Assembly: GCA_963930655.1 (NCBI GenBank)
Contig: OZ005607.1
Span: forward strand, 21,340,374 to 21,404,373
Source of the DNA: Myrica gale
Taxonomy: Eukaryota > Streptophyta > Magnoliopsida > Fagales > Myricaceae
Direction: 5' to 3'
Length of the DNA stretch: 64,000 nt
The notes under the pieces were generated by a model. It was not told where the DNA came from. It saw only the letters and a program-made list of their open reading frames with translations, and did no database searches. Numbering within the stretch: position 1 is the stretch's first letter; every line of letters begins with the position of its first letter. Below, one piece after another: positions 13,101-24,770 of the stretch. The position numbers and the translations under genes are program-made.

Positions 13101-16100
13101 CTGGAACTTTGTTTAGACCTGTAGCCTGTTCCCAACCTTGAAAGACTCCAGATGAATGGTAAATGTTAGGAGGAGAGTCTAGTCCCATGACAGAACCAGT
13201 CCGTGGTGTCCGAGAAACCTTTCCTTTTACCACTGTATTAGGACTGCCTGCTGGAATATCATCCTGAATATTTGACCTGATAAAATAAACCCATGAACAA
13301 ATCAAAAATATTATCATGAACACCAAAAAACAAGCATGAAATAGTACGAATGTCAACGCAGTCGCCCAGGTGCAGACCATTATGGTCTTCAATCATATTG
13401 AGTGTCACTTATTCTCCAACAACACAAGGGACTGTTAGAAAGATAATAACAGAAGCACATACGTACTTATTGTTTCCCTTTGCCGGAAGCTTCTGTTCTA
13501 ACGCAACAGTACGCTCCCTTGGAAGAGCGGCGCGATCCAGCTCATTCCTGACTACTGTGCAAGAATCTGAACTAGCAGGCTCATAACTATCCAAGTTGTT
13601 GATTCCACCGACTCCAGGAGAAGATTTCAATCTGCATCAGATGAAAAGCCTAAGGATCTATTGTGACGAACTGTGTAACAATACCTAACTAGAAGAACGC
13701 AGGAGCCAACAACACGACATGGAGGAAAGACTATATTGCAGTAACAAAATTCTTAAAATTCACATGCGACTACGCACAGAAAGAACAGCGGTACAAAAGA
13801 AACAACATGAATATCAAAAGCAACAATATTAGTTGGAGATATTCAAGATCATAGTGCAACAGAAACAACAATACATTCATACTCGGGATAGTCCTGAACT
13901 TAGCAGATGAGCTGGACCACCAGAAAGGTTGTTTTAAGTACAAGGTTGAATATTTCTTCTCAAAACTCCTAAAAAAGATATGGAGAACTATTGTGGCTGT
14001 ATGATCTGGCACTATTATAAGACATGCAGGTTGACCAAGTTTTCTTGTCCTACTCCCCTCCCAAAGACACATTTGCACCTGCATACGGCTAGGCTCAAGC
14101 CCAATGATGCTGTTGAATATGCACATGTGAGAGGGTAAAAAGATTATACCACGTTGGAAAGAAGTCACAAATGTGGGTGATTAATATAGCATAGTTGGGC
14201 GCAAACCTATAGGCTTAAGCTTCTAGGTTAAGTTATCTTTATATGCTATATTATGAGCCCACAAGAAGACTCACCATGTGTTTATCTCCCCAACAAATGG
14301 TATTAGAACTGATGGTGTGATCCAGAGAGGGCTTGTCAGATTGGGAAAAAGACACTCTAGAAAGAGGAAGGAACAAGGTGTGTGAGGTGGATCCTAAAGA
14401 GGCCCAAGAGGAAAGGGCCTATTGGATCAGGCTTCCATTCGAGAGGATTGAAATGGGAAGCAAGTTGTGCAGTCGCAAGGCACAAGGTGGATCCTAGGAG
14501 AGGGGCCCTAAGACAAAAAGGGTTCGGTAGGTTCAGGAGGCTTCTACTCAAGGGGGAGTGTCCTATGTGGTATGGCCCACAAGGAGGATCTGGAAAACAA
14601 GCTTTAAAAATGAAAACTTTCGTTGAGGAGGGAGTGGATTAACGTGGCGATAAGTTCACACGTGAAGGGGAGATTGTTGAATATGCGCGCGTGAGAGGGT
14701 AAAAAGATTGTCCCACATTGGAAAGAAGTCACAAAATCTGGGTGGTTAATATAGAATAATTGGGCACAAACCTATAGACTTAAAATTTTAGATTAAGTGG
14801 TATTTCTATATGCTATATTACGAGCCCAGTAGGAGACTCCCCAGCTGTTTATCTCCCCAACAGATGCAAGCCCAAGCTTTAAGGAAATTTGACAGGTAAA
14901 TGAAATGTGCATTCAATAAGCCCTGAATCCACAACTTTACCATCCACCATTTTCCTAGAGGAGGTAGTTTTCAAGCTAGAGATGATTGGTCAAGCTTCAA
15001 GAAATATTTGCTAGTGTAAATAACTCCAGTCAAGTTGATGAGAACAAGGAACTAAAGCTAGTTGGTCAATATTTACACTATCTAAGATACATGTCACACA
15101 TAATTCTTGCTTTTGTTACTAATTTACATTTGACCAAAAATTTTCATGACCAAAAATAATTGTAGACCTCTCCAGCAAGAACAATCACTCATATAAAAAG
15201 TGCTTGCTGCAAGCAAACAAACTCAGAGAGTTCCTTTTGTCCTCTCACACGAGCAAAATGTATCCAAACAATACTTATACAGCCCGAGAAATAGCAACAA
15301 AAAGGACAAAGACAATTATACTAATAAAAGCTTAGACCGGAACAAAATTCAATTGCAAAAGGCAACTGATGAAAGTAAATAGAACACCTAAGCACCAGTA
15401 AAACATAAAGAGTGTAATTTTCCAAATTAACAGCACCACTTCCTAAGACTCAAGAAACACTTTGGCCACTTTCCAGCTTATCAGAATGAAGAAATTAACA
15501 CGAAGTCAGGAATTGTTTCTTAGTGATCTACAGCAAAGTACCTGAAACCATGACTGTCACAAGATCGAAACTTAGAATCATTCAGCTTTAAATGAGTAGC
15601 TCGTTTTGCATCCCGTTCACCAATCACTAGTCTATTACCTACAGCTCCGACAGAACGTTTCTTCTTTATTTTTTGATCCAACCCTTCACCTCCAGCAAGC
15701 AGTCGACGAGTCTTTTCTTCAATCCGAACGGAACCCCCACTAACTGCATGAAGCAGATCCCCATCCTTTTCTGTGATCATCTGCTGCCTTGAGTTTGCAG
15801 CAGACCTACTATCCACCTGGTAGCATTCACAAACCAGAACAGAATCATATAACAAAGGGAAAAAAATTCGTTGATTACTTCAGAAACCATAGAACACTTA
15901 AAATGTCAACCTGTACTTCAACTTATGCTGGCATTTATACGCACAGAATGCAATTTATCATTTGAAAATGAAAAAGAAAAAATCTCCTTGAAACTGAAAG
16001 AAGACTTAAGAGAGAATTTAATCGTCATTACTCAATGATTCTAAAGGAGATCAAGATGAATGTACAGAAAGAGTAACAAAAACAGAATTAAAAACTATAA

Positions 16101-19100
16101 ACATTGAATTTCATACCAGTCCATTAAAGTAGTTGCAAACAAATTGGAAAAGCTGACAATTGGAGGAATAGATGACAAATCAGTATTAATGGTTAGATAC
16201 AAACCCGCAAATCCACTGCTGATGTACGAACACGCTTATTCAACCCAATACTCTTTGTTCTGTCCTCCAATCTATGAGTCACAGTGTCATTGGAGTTTCT
16301 GGGAGTCTGGGTTCCCATCTTCACTAAGTTTACCCCACTAGACCTCTCACTCGATGAGAAATCACTACGTTGTCTCTTCTTTGTACTCAAGGCATCCCTA
16401 TACTTGTCCAATTTGAGAATGGATTCACGTAATAACTTTGCTCTATCCCTGTATACACCATCACAGACTCATTAACACAACATAACGTATGGAATAGTCA
16501 GCTGCAGCTATACCCGTAAATAATTTAAAGATAGAACTCCCACTTATCACACAACAATCTTCATACCATATATTATGCCGGATAGTTGATAGTGGTCCTC
16601 TGTGATTGAGTATAGTAAATATAAAAAAAAAAACTTTATAAGCGTATGCTTCACTAAGAGATAACAAAGAAGATTATTTTCCCTCTTACAAACGTATTGC
16701 AACACTTCAACCCTAATAACAGGGGTATTTATGTCTTTTTATTGTTGTATGTTATTCTTAAATTTTTAATTTTTGTAATCACTATTTCTTGGAGCTTAAA
16801 GATGTGTTAAATGAGTTTTGTTTTTAGTTTAAAAGTTATGGGATAGAGGCCTCATCCGACTTTTGAGTTTAAAAGTTATGAGATAAAGGCCTAATCCTAT
16901 TTTTGAATTTAAAAGTTAAAGGATTGAGGTCTCATCCTAATGCGTTTAAACTCCACTGTTGAGTTCTAATGAGAGGCCTAATGGACCTTTTAAGACCTCA
17001 AGACCTCAAATATAAAGCTCGAGCCTTATTATAAGTTTATAACAAGTCAGCCTAACATGAGTTTAAGCCCTTATTTGCTACCACCATTAAGTATTCCAAA
17101 AATCCTCATTTTTTCACTAAACACCACACTTTTTTTGAGTTTGAAGAAGAGAAGATAACAGCCACTTCTCAAGTAATTCAAGACCGAAAAATCATCTTCT
17201 TTTCCTCAACCAAAAGCAATATCTTATTCAATCTTTAAGATCATATCAAGGTTTCATTTTGGCTCTCTCTCGGAGATTGGGGTAAGTTCTAATCAATTTA
17301 TTACAAGTCTTCAAAAATAACTTTCAAGAACAATCCTCCTTCTAATATTCTTGAATATTCATGTATTTCTAGTGCAAAAGAGATTTGCTTGCTCAAAAAC
17401 TATTAACTTTTTCACTCCATAACACACTCGGCAGCCTTTCTTATCTTTCTCCTCGGGTTATCTTGAAAATCCAGCTTGATAAGGCCCTCATTTCCCTGAA
17501 CTTTTGAAATTGGAAGTGAGTCTGCGAAGTTACAGCACCATTTGGCTTCCTATAGGTTCTGCCAGCGTTAGGTCAGGTCGGTTTCTCCTCTAACCAGCTC
17601 ATTATAATGACTTAGACGTGATGATATTGCATTGAGTAGATTCAGAATGTTTTGAATGACCTACGGCATGACATTATAGACAGTGTTGCTGGAAATTGTA
17701 AAAAAAACAACCTAATTACATATTTAAACATGCTAACATGATTGGTACATGATTGCATGAAAAATCAATATGCGTGGATGAGTATCTTGGTGTTGCATAG
17801 GTAAAATGTCAATTTTTAACATCTATGATTGCTGGAATTCTATACATATATTTTCTCATATCCATCCATCCAAAAGCCCTAAAAGAATGTAACATATGTC
17901 AGTATGTTTTTCAACATCTATGAAAACAATAACCCATTTATTTAAGGCTTAATTTTTTTTTCTAAGTTATTTAAGGCTTAATTGCATTGTAGGTCCCTAT
18001 GGTATAACCTTTTTATAAATTCATCCATGTAGTATCACTTTGTACAAACAAACCCCTGTGGTCACCCTTCTAGGTAAAAGTTAGTCCCTCAGTCGATTAG
18101 GCGTTAACACACTAACGGAATAAGCGTCGGTCGACTACTACAAAGAGGCAACTTGCAGCGGTCGACCGGCTCGTCGTTAGACAAGTGACATCATCCCATT
18201 CGTTGCTGACGTGGTTAATGGAGCGGTCGACCAGTTCGTCATTAGTGTGTTAACGCCTGATGGACGAAGGGACCAACTTTTACCTAGAAGGGTGACCACA
18301 GGGATCTGTTTGTACAAAGTGATACCACAGGGACGAATTTGTAAAAATATTATACTACAAGGACCTACGGTGCAATTAAGCCTTTATTTAAGGTCTCCAA
18401 TATCCTATTTTTCAACCACAAACAAATCTGTGAATTTGCTTTTTAAGCTAACGAATGTACATTAAAAGCATGCATACATCATATACATTCATGACTAAAT
18501 AAGCGATCCTTAATATCGAGGAAAATCAAATCTGGCCTAGGCGGAAATGGTGAAATATGAATGATTGTTTGAATGAAATTCTTGTATGGAACTGTTAGGT
18601 CAAGTAAACATGGTCACGCTTTTCTATTTGAAATTCTCAATGTGATTTCTCAAAATGATTTTACACTATGAGTATGTCAATATTGCTAGCCTTTCCTTCG
18701 GAAGCAACTTTTTATCCACCATATATTTTATTTGCAAAAGTAAATTTTCATCATGCATGCTATGAGACGGTTATATTCAAGCTATAAAATGTTATGCAAA
18801 GGAAGAATGAATACATGTTAATGTTTTTAAATGATTTAGCGGTATGACCAATTTTGTGATGGTACCATTGCTATAGTACGAAGACAAGGTATTGGCTCAC
18901 TTGAGTACACCATTTTTTATCGAGTGATGTCCACATTTTAGACACGACTTTACTCAAATGGTCACGGAAATAGAGTTGGGATCCTTATGATCGCCAACCC
19001 TCACACACCCGGGCATAATCGTATGTTGGCCACTCAAAGATTGAATCGCAAATGATTTCGATAATGTATGTACGAGGTTTTTAAACTAGCGTTTGAACTG

Positions 19101-20541
19101 AAAAATAGTGTTGCAAATTCACTTACTGTATGATGTATTTACTTCCTGAGTATTCAACTCATTTTGTTTTTATATTTTAAATATCTAAATATGGAGGGAA
19201 ACATGTCTACAAGCAACGGGAATTAGATGACGGAATAAGCATAGTGGACCTTAGAATAAGTGCCTTAGCACATCATAGTGTTGTTTGGGATAATATGATT
19301 TCTAAGTTTCTTTTAAGAAATTCATTTAAATTACTATAAAGTTGAGATTGTTTAAGTTTTCCATTCCGTACTATTTTCAGATTTTGGGACTATATTATTT
19401 TTACCTTGCTTATGTGCATGATGTGACATTCCTAAAGCATTCCAGGAATGGGTTGTTACATCTATATCTATAAATTTCCTTATTTTTAGTACATTATCTC
19501 CTAGAATCTGGTATCATTACAATTTTTTATATGTAGAACGTCTTGGGAGAACCCCCACATAGACGCCGCTTAGCGGGCTCTAGGTGCACCGGTCTAGGCT
19601 CCTCTAAAGAAGTTTCCCAGCGGGTAAGGGTTCTACCATGATCATGCCCAAATATGAAGGTCCCAACCCTAAGTCTGCCCCCACCCTTTTTGCCAAGAAA
19701 AACAGATTCGTATGTCCCCAATCTATGTCTAAACATAACCATGCTCAACACAGGAAGCATCAATTGATGAGAAGAATGTCCAATACCTGTGAATAATTTT
19801 TAAATGACATACAAACAAAGGCGACTAAAGAACATGTACGCAACAAGAAAGGACCAAAGGTGTTTCCTTCCACTCTTTCAAAAGCATGGATATATGGATG
19901 CATAAATAAACAGCTAATATAGTTATACACAGAAAAGTATATCTGTATTTTTTTATAGTAACATGACCCCAGTGTCATGCAATGGTTATCCTATTTTCCA
20001 TATGAATTAGGTAAAATATTATACTAATGCCATAACAAAGACGAAATGCCAGGCATAATGACCTGTGACCATTACTCTCTCTACCATTTCCTGATAATTA
20101 CTGCTGTTGTCCCATTAATTCCCAAGTTCCTATTGCCAGCTCAATCACCTACACATAGTCATCCTGCTTTAAGCATGAAGCATATGATATTTTGCTTTCC
20201 TATTGAATGACACATCATTTCTTAAAAGCATAGAAATTGGTAGGAACTTGCAATGAAATTAATAAAATATACCTGGCCTTTTTAGAGGTATCTTGGACAC
20301 TATCTTTGAAGTGCTTTAGCTCCTCTGTAGCCACCGGAGGCGAAGGTTTGGGGTGTGAAAGCCCGAAGGAATTGTCCTCTGCTGTACTTCCAACCCCGAG
20401 AACCCTTCTTAGCTCTCCAGAACGAGTATATTTCTGATTGCCTAATACAATGGGGTCCAATGGCAAACACTGAGGCAGAGGTGGCATATCTGGTGATGGA
20501 GTTGCACTCCCTCGGCTTATAGTATTCTCCGAGTTATACAT
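7124..20541 (-). CDS. Plant-specific nuclear protein, At2g19390/At4g29790 family
   Basis: Fifteen coding exons, reading from the start: 20273-20541, 16205-16448, 15542-15816, 13467-13631, 12512-13276, 12325-12419, 11829-11891, 11611-11717, 11471-11521, 10579-11205, 10315-10380, 10040-10110, 9814-9871, 8347-8611, 7124-7866. All introns are GT-AG and every junction keeps frame, giving about 1287 residues. Family blocks seen in order: GELRRVLG and PPPVATEEL-like near the N-terminus, AKLLRESILKLDKYRDAL, LNKRVRTS, AGGEGLDQKIKKKRSVGAV, QWVGQRPHKNSRLRRANLVSP, KSGRPPSKKLKDRKA, GESDDDGEELFMAANAARNAS, FWKKMESIFASVS, TPLYQRVLSALIEEDE, LLLELQSIGLYPES, KVSKQVALAFVKRTLARC, and the acidic tail LSSWLNFDEDGLQDHDSIGL. 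It is Ser- and Lys/Arg-rich with basic nuclear-type stretches. Function is unknown to me; a nuclear role is inferred. Relatives as I recall them begin about 45 residues earlier; here an in-frame stop lies just upstream of the first ATG. An alternative donor at 11629 would shorten one exon by six codons. Confidence 0.9.
8612..9813 (-). other. Intron of the large gene, nothing recognised
   Basis: An intron of about 1.2 kb with ordinary AT-rich sequence. I saw no repeat arms, RNA gene or extra exon in it. Confidence 0.5.
14111..14862 (+). mobile_element. TRIM (miniature LTR retroelement) in an intron
   Basis: Two direct terminal repeats, 14111-14295 and 14675-14862, each begin TGTTGAATATGC and end TCTCCCCAACA. 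Just after the left repeat is TGGTATTAGAAC (about 14299), which resembles the complement of the initiator-tRNA-Met 3' end used as primer binding site by plant LTR elements; a purine-rich AAGGGGAGA precedes the right repeat. The 5-bp sequence GATGC flanks both ends (14106-14110, 14863-14867). The 379-bp interior has no gag or pol coding, as usual for TRIMs. The repeats differ at very roughly 14% of sites by eye, so it is an old fossil insertion. It lies in the intron between exons 13467-13631 and 15542-15816. Confidence 0.88.
16826..16945. repeat. Three diverged copies of a 40-bp unit
   Basis: Successive units start AGTTTAAAAGTTATGGGATA, AGTTTAAAAGTTATGAGATA and AATTTAAAAGTTAAAGGATT, each followed by a GAGGCCTCATCC-like phrase. 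The tandem array lies in the large intron. Confidence 0.75.
17975..18382. mobile_element. Mutator-type MITE with long inverted arms
   Basis: The element is 408 bp with inverted arms of roughly 145 bases at each end: it starts GGCTTAATTGCATTGTAGGT, and the reverse complement of its right end starts GGCTTAATTGCACCGTAGGT. A 9-bp flank, GTTATTTAA at 17966-17974 and TTTATTTAA at 18383-18391 (one mismatch), fits the 9-bp target duplication of Mutator-like elements. No transposase. The folded transcript would form a long hairpin inside the host gene's pre-mRNA. Confidence 0.82.
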
Positions 20542-21344
20542 TATGCATATCTCATACCTTTTGTGCGGCTTCCAAACTTGTACAAGGCAATCCCTGACCC
20601 TGTCTGAATCAACTCAAGTTTCTTACTTCCTGCTATTACACAACAAATGGACATGTAATCCAATGACCAACAATAACCACAAGAGAAGAGCACTGTTAAC
20701 TTTTAAGCTAAGACTAAGAGTGATCAACGAGAAAATTCAGGGAGACAAAAAAGATCAAAGCTGGAAGAATCAACCAACTCAACGGAGCATTTTCATTAGG
20801 CATGCAATTTCTTATTGTCAAGAAACTATACATGAAATTTGTTTCATGAGGCATCATATCTTGATGAAAGAACATCCAACCCACTTAATACTCGAAAAAA
20901 ATGAATTTTGACCATCAAACAACCACTACTAGCTCTAAAGAAAAACAAAGCAAAGGTATTGTGAAAAATATGAAAGACAAAAAAAAAATCAAAACCAAGC
21001 AAAAGTAAACTTTCAACATTACAAATTTGTCCCCTGCTTATATAGCCACTATAGCTCATTTTTTGCCTTTTTATTTCCAGAACTTAAAAAGCACACAGCG
21101 TGGAATTTTCCTTTCCTTGGGTGTCCTTGAAACCAAACAGGAAGCAACTAAGTGAATCGCGTCGACAGTATAAATTTATCAAAAGCTCTAAACTAAATAA
21201 ACATCTACGTGAATCCAACAAGATCAACGAGGTTCGAAACCCTAGGCGGACGAAGGTGAATTTGAGAGTGCAATCAATTTAACTAAAATCCATGTGAAAT
21301 TAGATCAAAATGCTTGAATTTGAGAGCTAAGTGTGGAAAAAAAC

Positions 21345-21440
21345 CTGAGATTCAACGCGGCCAAGCGCAGATCAAAGGCGCCATTTGAGAAACAAAACGT
21401 GATAAAGCAATCAAGCGGGAGGGGAAAATCTCCCGTGTAA
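21345..21440 (-). other. Probable 5' UTR exon of the large gene
   Basis: On the minus strand a short stretch ends in AATCTCAG followed by a GTTTTTTT donor at 21344. It contains ATGGCGCC, which meets a stop after nine codons, so it is more likely leader or a short upstream ORF than the protein start. Position upstream of the first coding exon fits the noncoding first exon I recall from relatives. The transcription start is not visible; 21440 is a guess. Confidence 0.45.
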
Positions 21441-23286
21441 TTCGTAAATGTATGTACACAGTACACATACGTCATAGGAGTATCGTGTCTTTGGCTAGTG
21501 TAAGTGCTGACCGATGTGCATGACTTGTGAGAAAAATAAATAATGGGGGAGACCGAAAATCCAAATACAATTAGAATTAGGGGTTTTCGGAAACCCGACC
21601 CGATCAGAGTCGACTACCAGATCAGGTGGAGTCTAGAGTTGGGTTGTTGGATACTTCTCGGACTAAGGAGATGTTTGGGAGCCAACATGTTAGGCTCCCA
21701 ATATTTTAGTCTCAATAAAATAATATCACAAAATTCTCTCTCTCCCTTATTAAATCATCACTTTTTACTCTAAATATATATAAAAATTTATTTAAATCAT
21801 CTCTCTCAACTTTTCCACAAACTTCAATACCCCAACATTTTTATCACCCCACATTTTAACAAACAAATATCACCTAAGTCAGATTCAGGGTTGGAATGAA
21901 AAATCACAACTCGAAAAATAAGTTGTTCAAATCCATATCTCGTTCGATTTCTTTTCCAGTACAATTAGACTCGATAGAATAGAGCCTACAAACCCGACCG
22001 ACTCCAACTCTTTTAAAATTAAAATAAAAAATCAGCTTCATTTTTAAACCGCAGCCGTTTCATCTTTTTTATTTCCTCCCTCCCTTGCCAAACGACGCGG
22101 TTTGGTTAAGTCTTATTAAGGTCTTCCGCTCTCACTCGAAAACTCTCTCTCTTCTCCTCTCACTCGACGTCTCTTTTATCCTTTAGCCCTAGACATTTCC
22201 CTCACCTCTTGTCTCTATCTCTGTAGATGACACTCTCTTCTCCACTCTACTAATTGTTATTCCAGGTTCTCCCACCATGGGTCTCGATCTATCGATCTTC
22301 CACTAGCAACCATAGAGACTAAGATTTGGTTTAACTTCAAATAGGCTACCTCAAAAACTTATGAGATTGGGTTCTCCTTAAAAATAAAAGCATAGTTATT
22401 GCCTTCTGATGGGTTTGGTTTTACTCGGCCCATTAGCCCAAAAGCCCAAGTTGCGGGGAAGGTAGAATAAGAGGGGTCTAGTCCATTATTTAATGAAATG
22501 TGTCACATTGTGATTGGACGTGATAAATTTTTCGTTAAACAAGTCTAACTTCGTTGGGTCTAGTGAGTTTTGATACTAAAAAGATAAACCCAGTTAGCGT
22601 TTCGAAATTTTTTAAAACCCAGTTAGTTTTTTTAAAAAGGCGTTAAAACCTAGTGTTTTATTTATAAATTTCCCTAAATTTTAATTGACACTCCACATTT
22701 TTAATATTAAAATTAAAAGATAAGGATTTTTTTGTTCAAATCACTATTTTTTAAATGAGTTTTGATTCATCAATTTCTGTATTTATGAATTTCAAGGTTT
22801 CCTATAAAACTTCAAATTCAAAAATATTGAATGATTGAATACTTTAACCTCGACGATTGAATCTAAATAAGTTATTATGATTTCGAACAAGTTGCTATGG
22901 TGAAATCGATTGCCATCTCTGGCAATAAATCAACAATTCGAAGTGATTTTCTTGAGAAACCAGCGTTTATATTTAGATGTAGAAAGATCTGTTTGGGAAG
23001 TAAGAAGCCCCTTTGGCATCTCCTTGTCTGTAAAGAATTCTCAATTGAAAAACACAAAGATAAAGGGATGATCTTTGAATAGGAAAAAAAGTAGATATGT
23101 AGGGTCCCAAAGAGGGCCATGCTACAAACCCTCTAGGTGCTCTGATCGATTGAACTACAATCCCAGAAAAATTAGGTGTACAGTACAACCTTCAAATTAT
23201 TTTTTCCTCATTGGATTTTATTTGAACCATTTAGTTTCGTCGTGTTATAACAAAGATATGAATGATATACTATATTATTATATTTA
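21441..23286. other. Promoter side of the large gene and intergenic DNA
   Basis: The large gene's promoter should lie just right of 21440, but no TATA box can be assigned safely. 21706-21875 is a diverged copy of a dispersed AT-rich repeat also seen near 1777 and 47080. No gene was recognised. Confidence 0.4.
23136..23164 (-). pseudogene. 5' portion of plastid-type tRNA-Asp(GUC)
   Basis: On the minus strand 29 bases begin GGGATTGTAGTTCAATCGAT and continue CAGAGCACC. From memory they match the first 29 bases of plastid trnD-GUC except in the D loop. The sequence then diverges, with no anticodon arm or T arm, so this cannot be a working tRNA. It may mark a small plastid or mitochondrial DNA insertion whose remaining extent I cannot define. 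Confidence 0.4.
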
Positions 23287-24431
23287 GGGAATTTAATTTT
23301 TTAGTCATTGAGTTTTGCACCCTTTTCATTTTTAGTCCTGCACTTTAGTGGGTCAAAATTTTAGTAATGAAGTTCGCCATCTTTGCGAAACTTAGTAAGT
23401 GGGTCAAAATTTTAGTCATTAAGTTTGTCATCTTTGCAAAACATAGTCCTTCCGTTACCCCTCCATCACTCTATCTAACGAAATCTTCGTACACGTCAGC
23501 AACTCGCCAACTCTCTCCAAGCATACTCAACTCTCCATGTCACGCTCACCCCTTTTTATTTTCTGCCCTAAACGACACACAACTTCCACTCATTGAGTCA
23601 AACGGTGCATTGAAGTCGTTTAAAGATATATATCGAAGGCAACACAAGCAAACATCACAAACTGTTCACACTTCGTCTTAAGCGCTAGCTAGGCAGGGGC
23701 GGAACCACATGGGGGGCGCCCTGGGCGGCTGCCCCCCCTTTGTTTTGTAAAAGTGATGATTTTTTTTAAAAAAATTTATGTGCCCCCAGGTGGGCAAGCC
23801 CGCCCCCCTTAAGCCCAGCCCCCCACCTAACTGACCAAAGCCCAGCCCCCACTTGACAAACGTTCCCCCCACCTAAGCCGTTTCATACGCTGTTTTTGTT
23901 TTTTAAAAAAGAAAAAATTCTGCTTCTTCATTTCTTAATTCTTCCTCCGAGTTCCTCTCGAGTCTCGCGTGCGGCGTGCGCCTCCTTCTCAGCTCAGTCC
24001 CTGCCCAGTGGTGCCCACCATTTTCTCCCTACTGCAGCTCCAGCCAACATCTCCCTCTCAGCCTCCCCCTCTCCTCCAGGCTCCACGGCTGACGGCAGGT
24101 AAATAATAGAGAAAGCTTCTCTTTTTCTGGCCTTATGCACAGGGGTTGGGATTTGTGAACTTGGGATTGTTGGACCATGGACTCCCTAATCCCTATGACC
24201 AATGCCTTTTCTTTCAATAATTTGTTTTCAATTTTCAATTTGTTTTCCATGGACAGTGGACAATGGATTGTTTTCAATTTTTTTAAATTTGAAAACCGAG
24301 AAGGCAATTGTGTGGAGGCTTAAGTGTTGTTGCTATGTTGTCTTTTCAGGTTAATTTTGGAGCTCAAATTTTGCTTGGTAGTGGGCTTATTCAGGTAATT
24401 TGTATCCTAAACCCATATTAGAAATTTTGCT

Positions 24432-24602
24432 TGGTTCGGTTGTTTTTGTGACTTGTTGGAGATTGGAGGTCAGGGCTTATGTTGGTTCTGTTGGTTTTTG
24501 TGAATTGTTGAAGATTAGAGGTCAGGGCTTATGTTGGTTCTGTTGGTTTTTGTGAATTGTTGAAGATTGGAGGTTATGACTTATGTTGGTTCTGTTGGTT
24601 GT
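24432..24602 (+). repeat. 52-bp tandem repeat, about 3.3 copies
   Basis: Units start GGTTCTGTTGGTTTTTGTGA and end GGCTTATGTT. It lies between the hAT left end and the transposase start, the position of subterminal repeats in other hAT elements, though the unit is longer than typical binding motifs. Confidence 0.8.
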
Positions 24603-24770
24603 TTAGAAGATGTTAAAATTGAAATTGAATTTGTGAATTGTTCATTTATATTTTGATTACTTGATATGTTGAAACATGATGGTAACCTAGTAGACATGTA
24701 AATGTTGTGTATTTGAAGAGATTAGAGCGTTGGTGTCTAAAGTTCATTTTCGTTTTGTTTTGTTTAGATA

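Larger units (their letters stand above)
16698..19432 (+). mobile_element. LTR-like remnant filling the 3.8-kb intron (tentative)
   Basis: This part of the long intron (16449-20272) resembles the solo LTR at 35377-37168 in style. It opens with TGCAACAC-type sequence, contains a block around a short CTGAGTATTCAACTCA inverted repeat like the CTGAGTCAATAGGACTCA block of the other LTR, and ends near GTGACA. No target duplication was found and no coding interior is present. If real, it is an old Ty3/gypsy-type solo-LTR fossil, with a Mutator-type MITE at 17975-18382 nested in it. Ends are uncertain. Confidence 0.35.

Noticed and set aside
21543-21773. Plus-strand open frame just upstream of the large gene
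   Set aside because: It runs into a dispersed AT-rich repeat and has no recognisable product.
22875-23120. Overlapping open frames on both strands near the tRNA-Asp fragment
   Set aside because: No recognisable family or splice context; possibly organelle-derived, but I could not place them.
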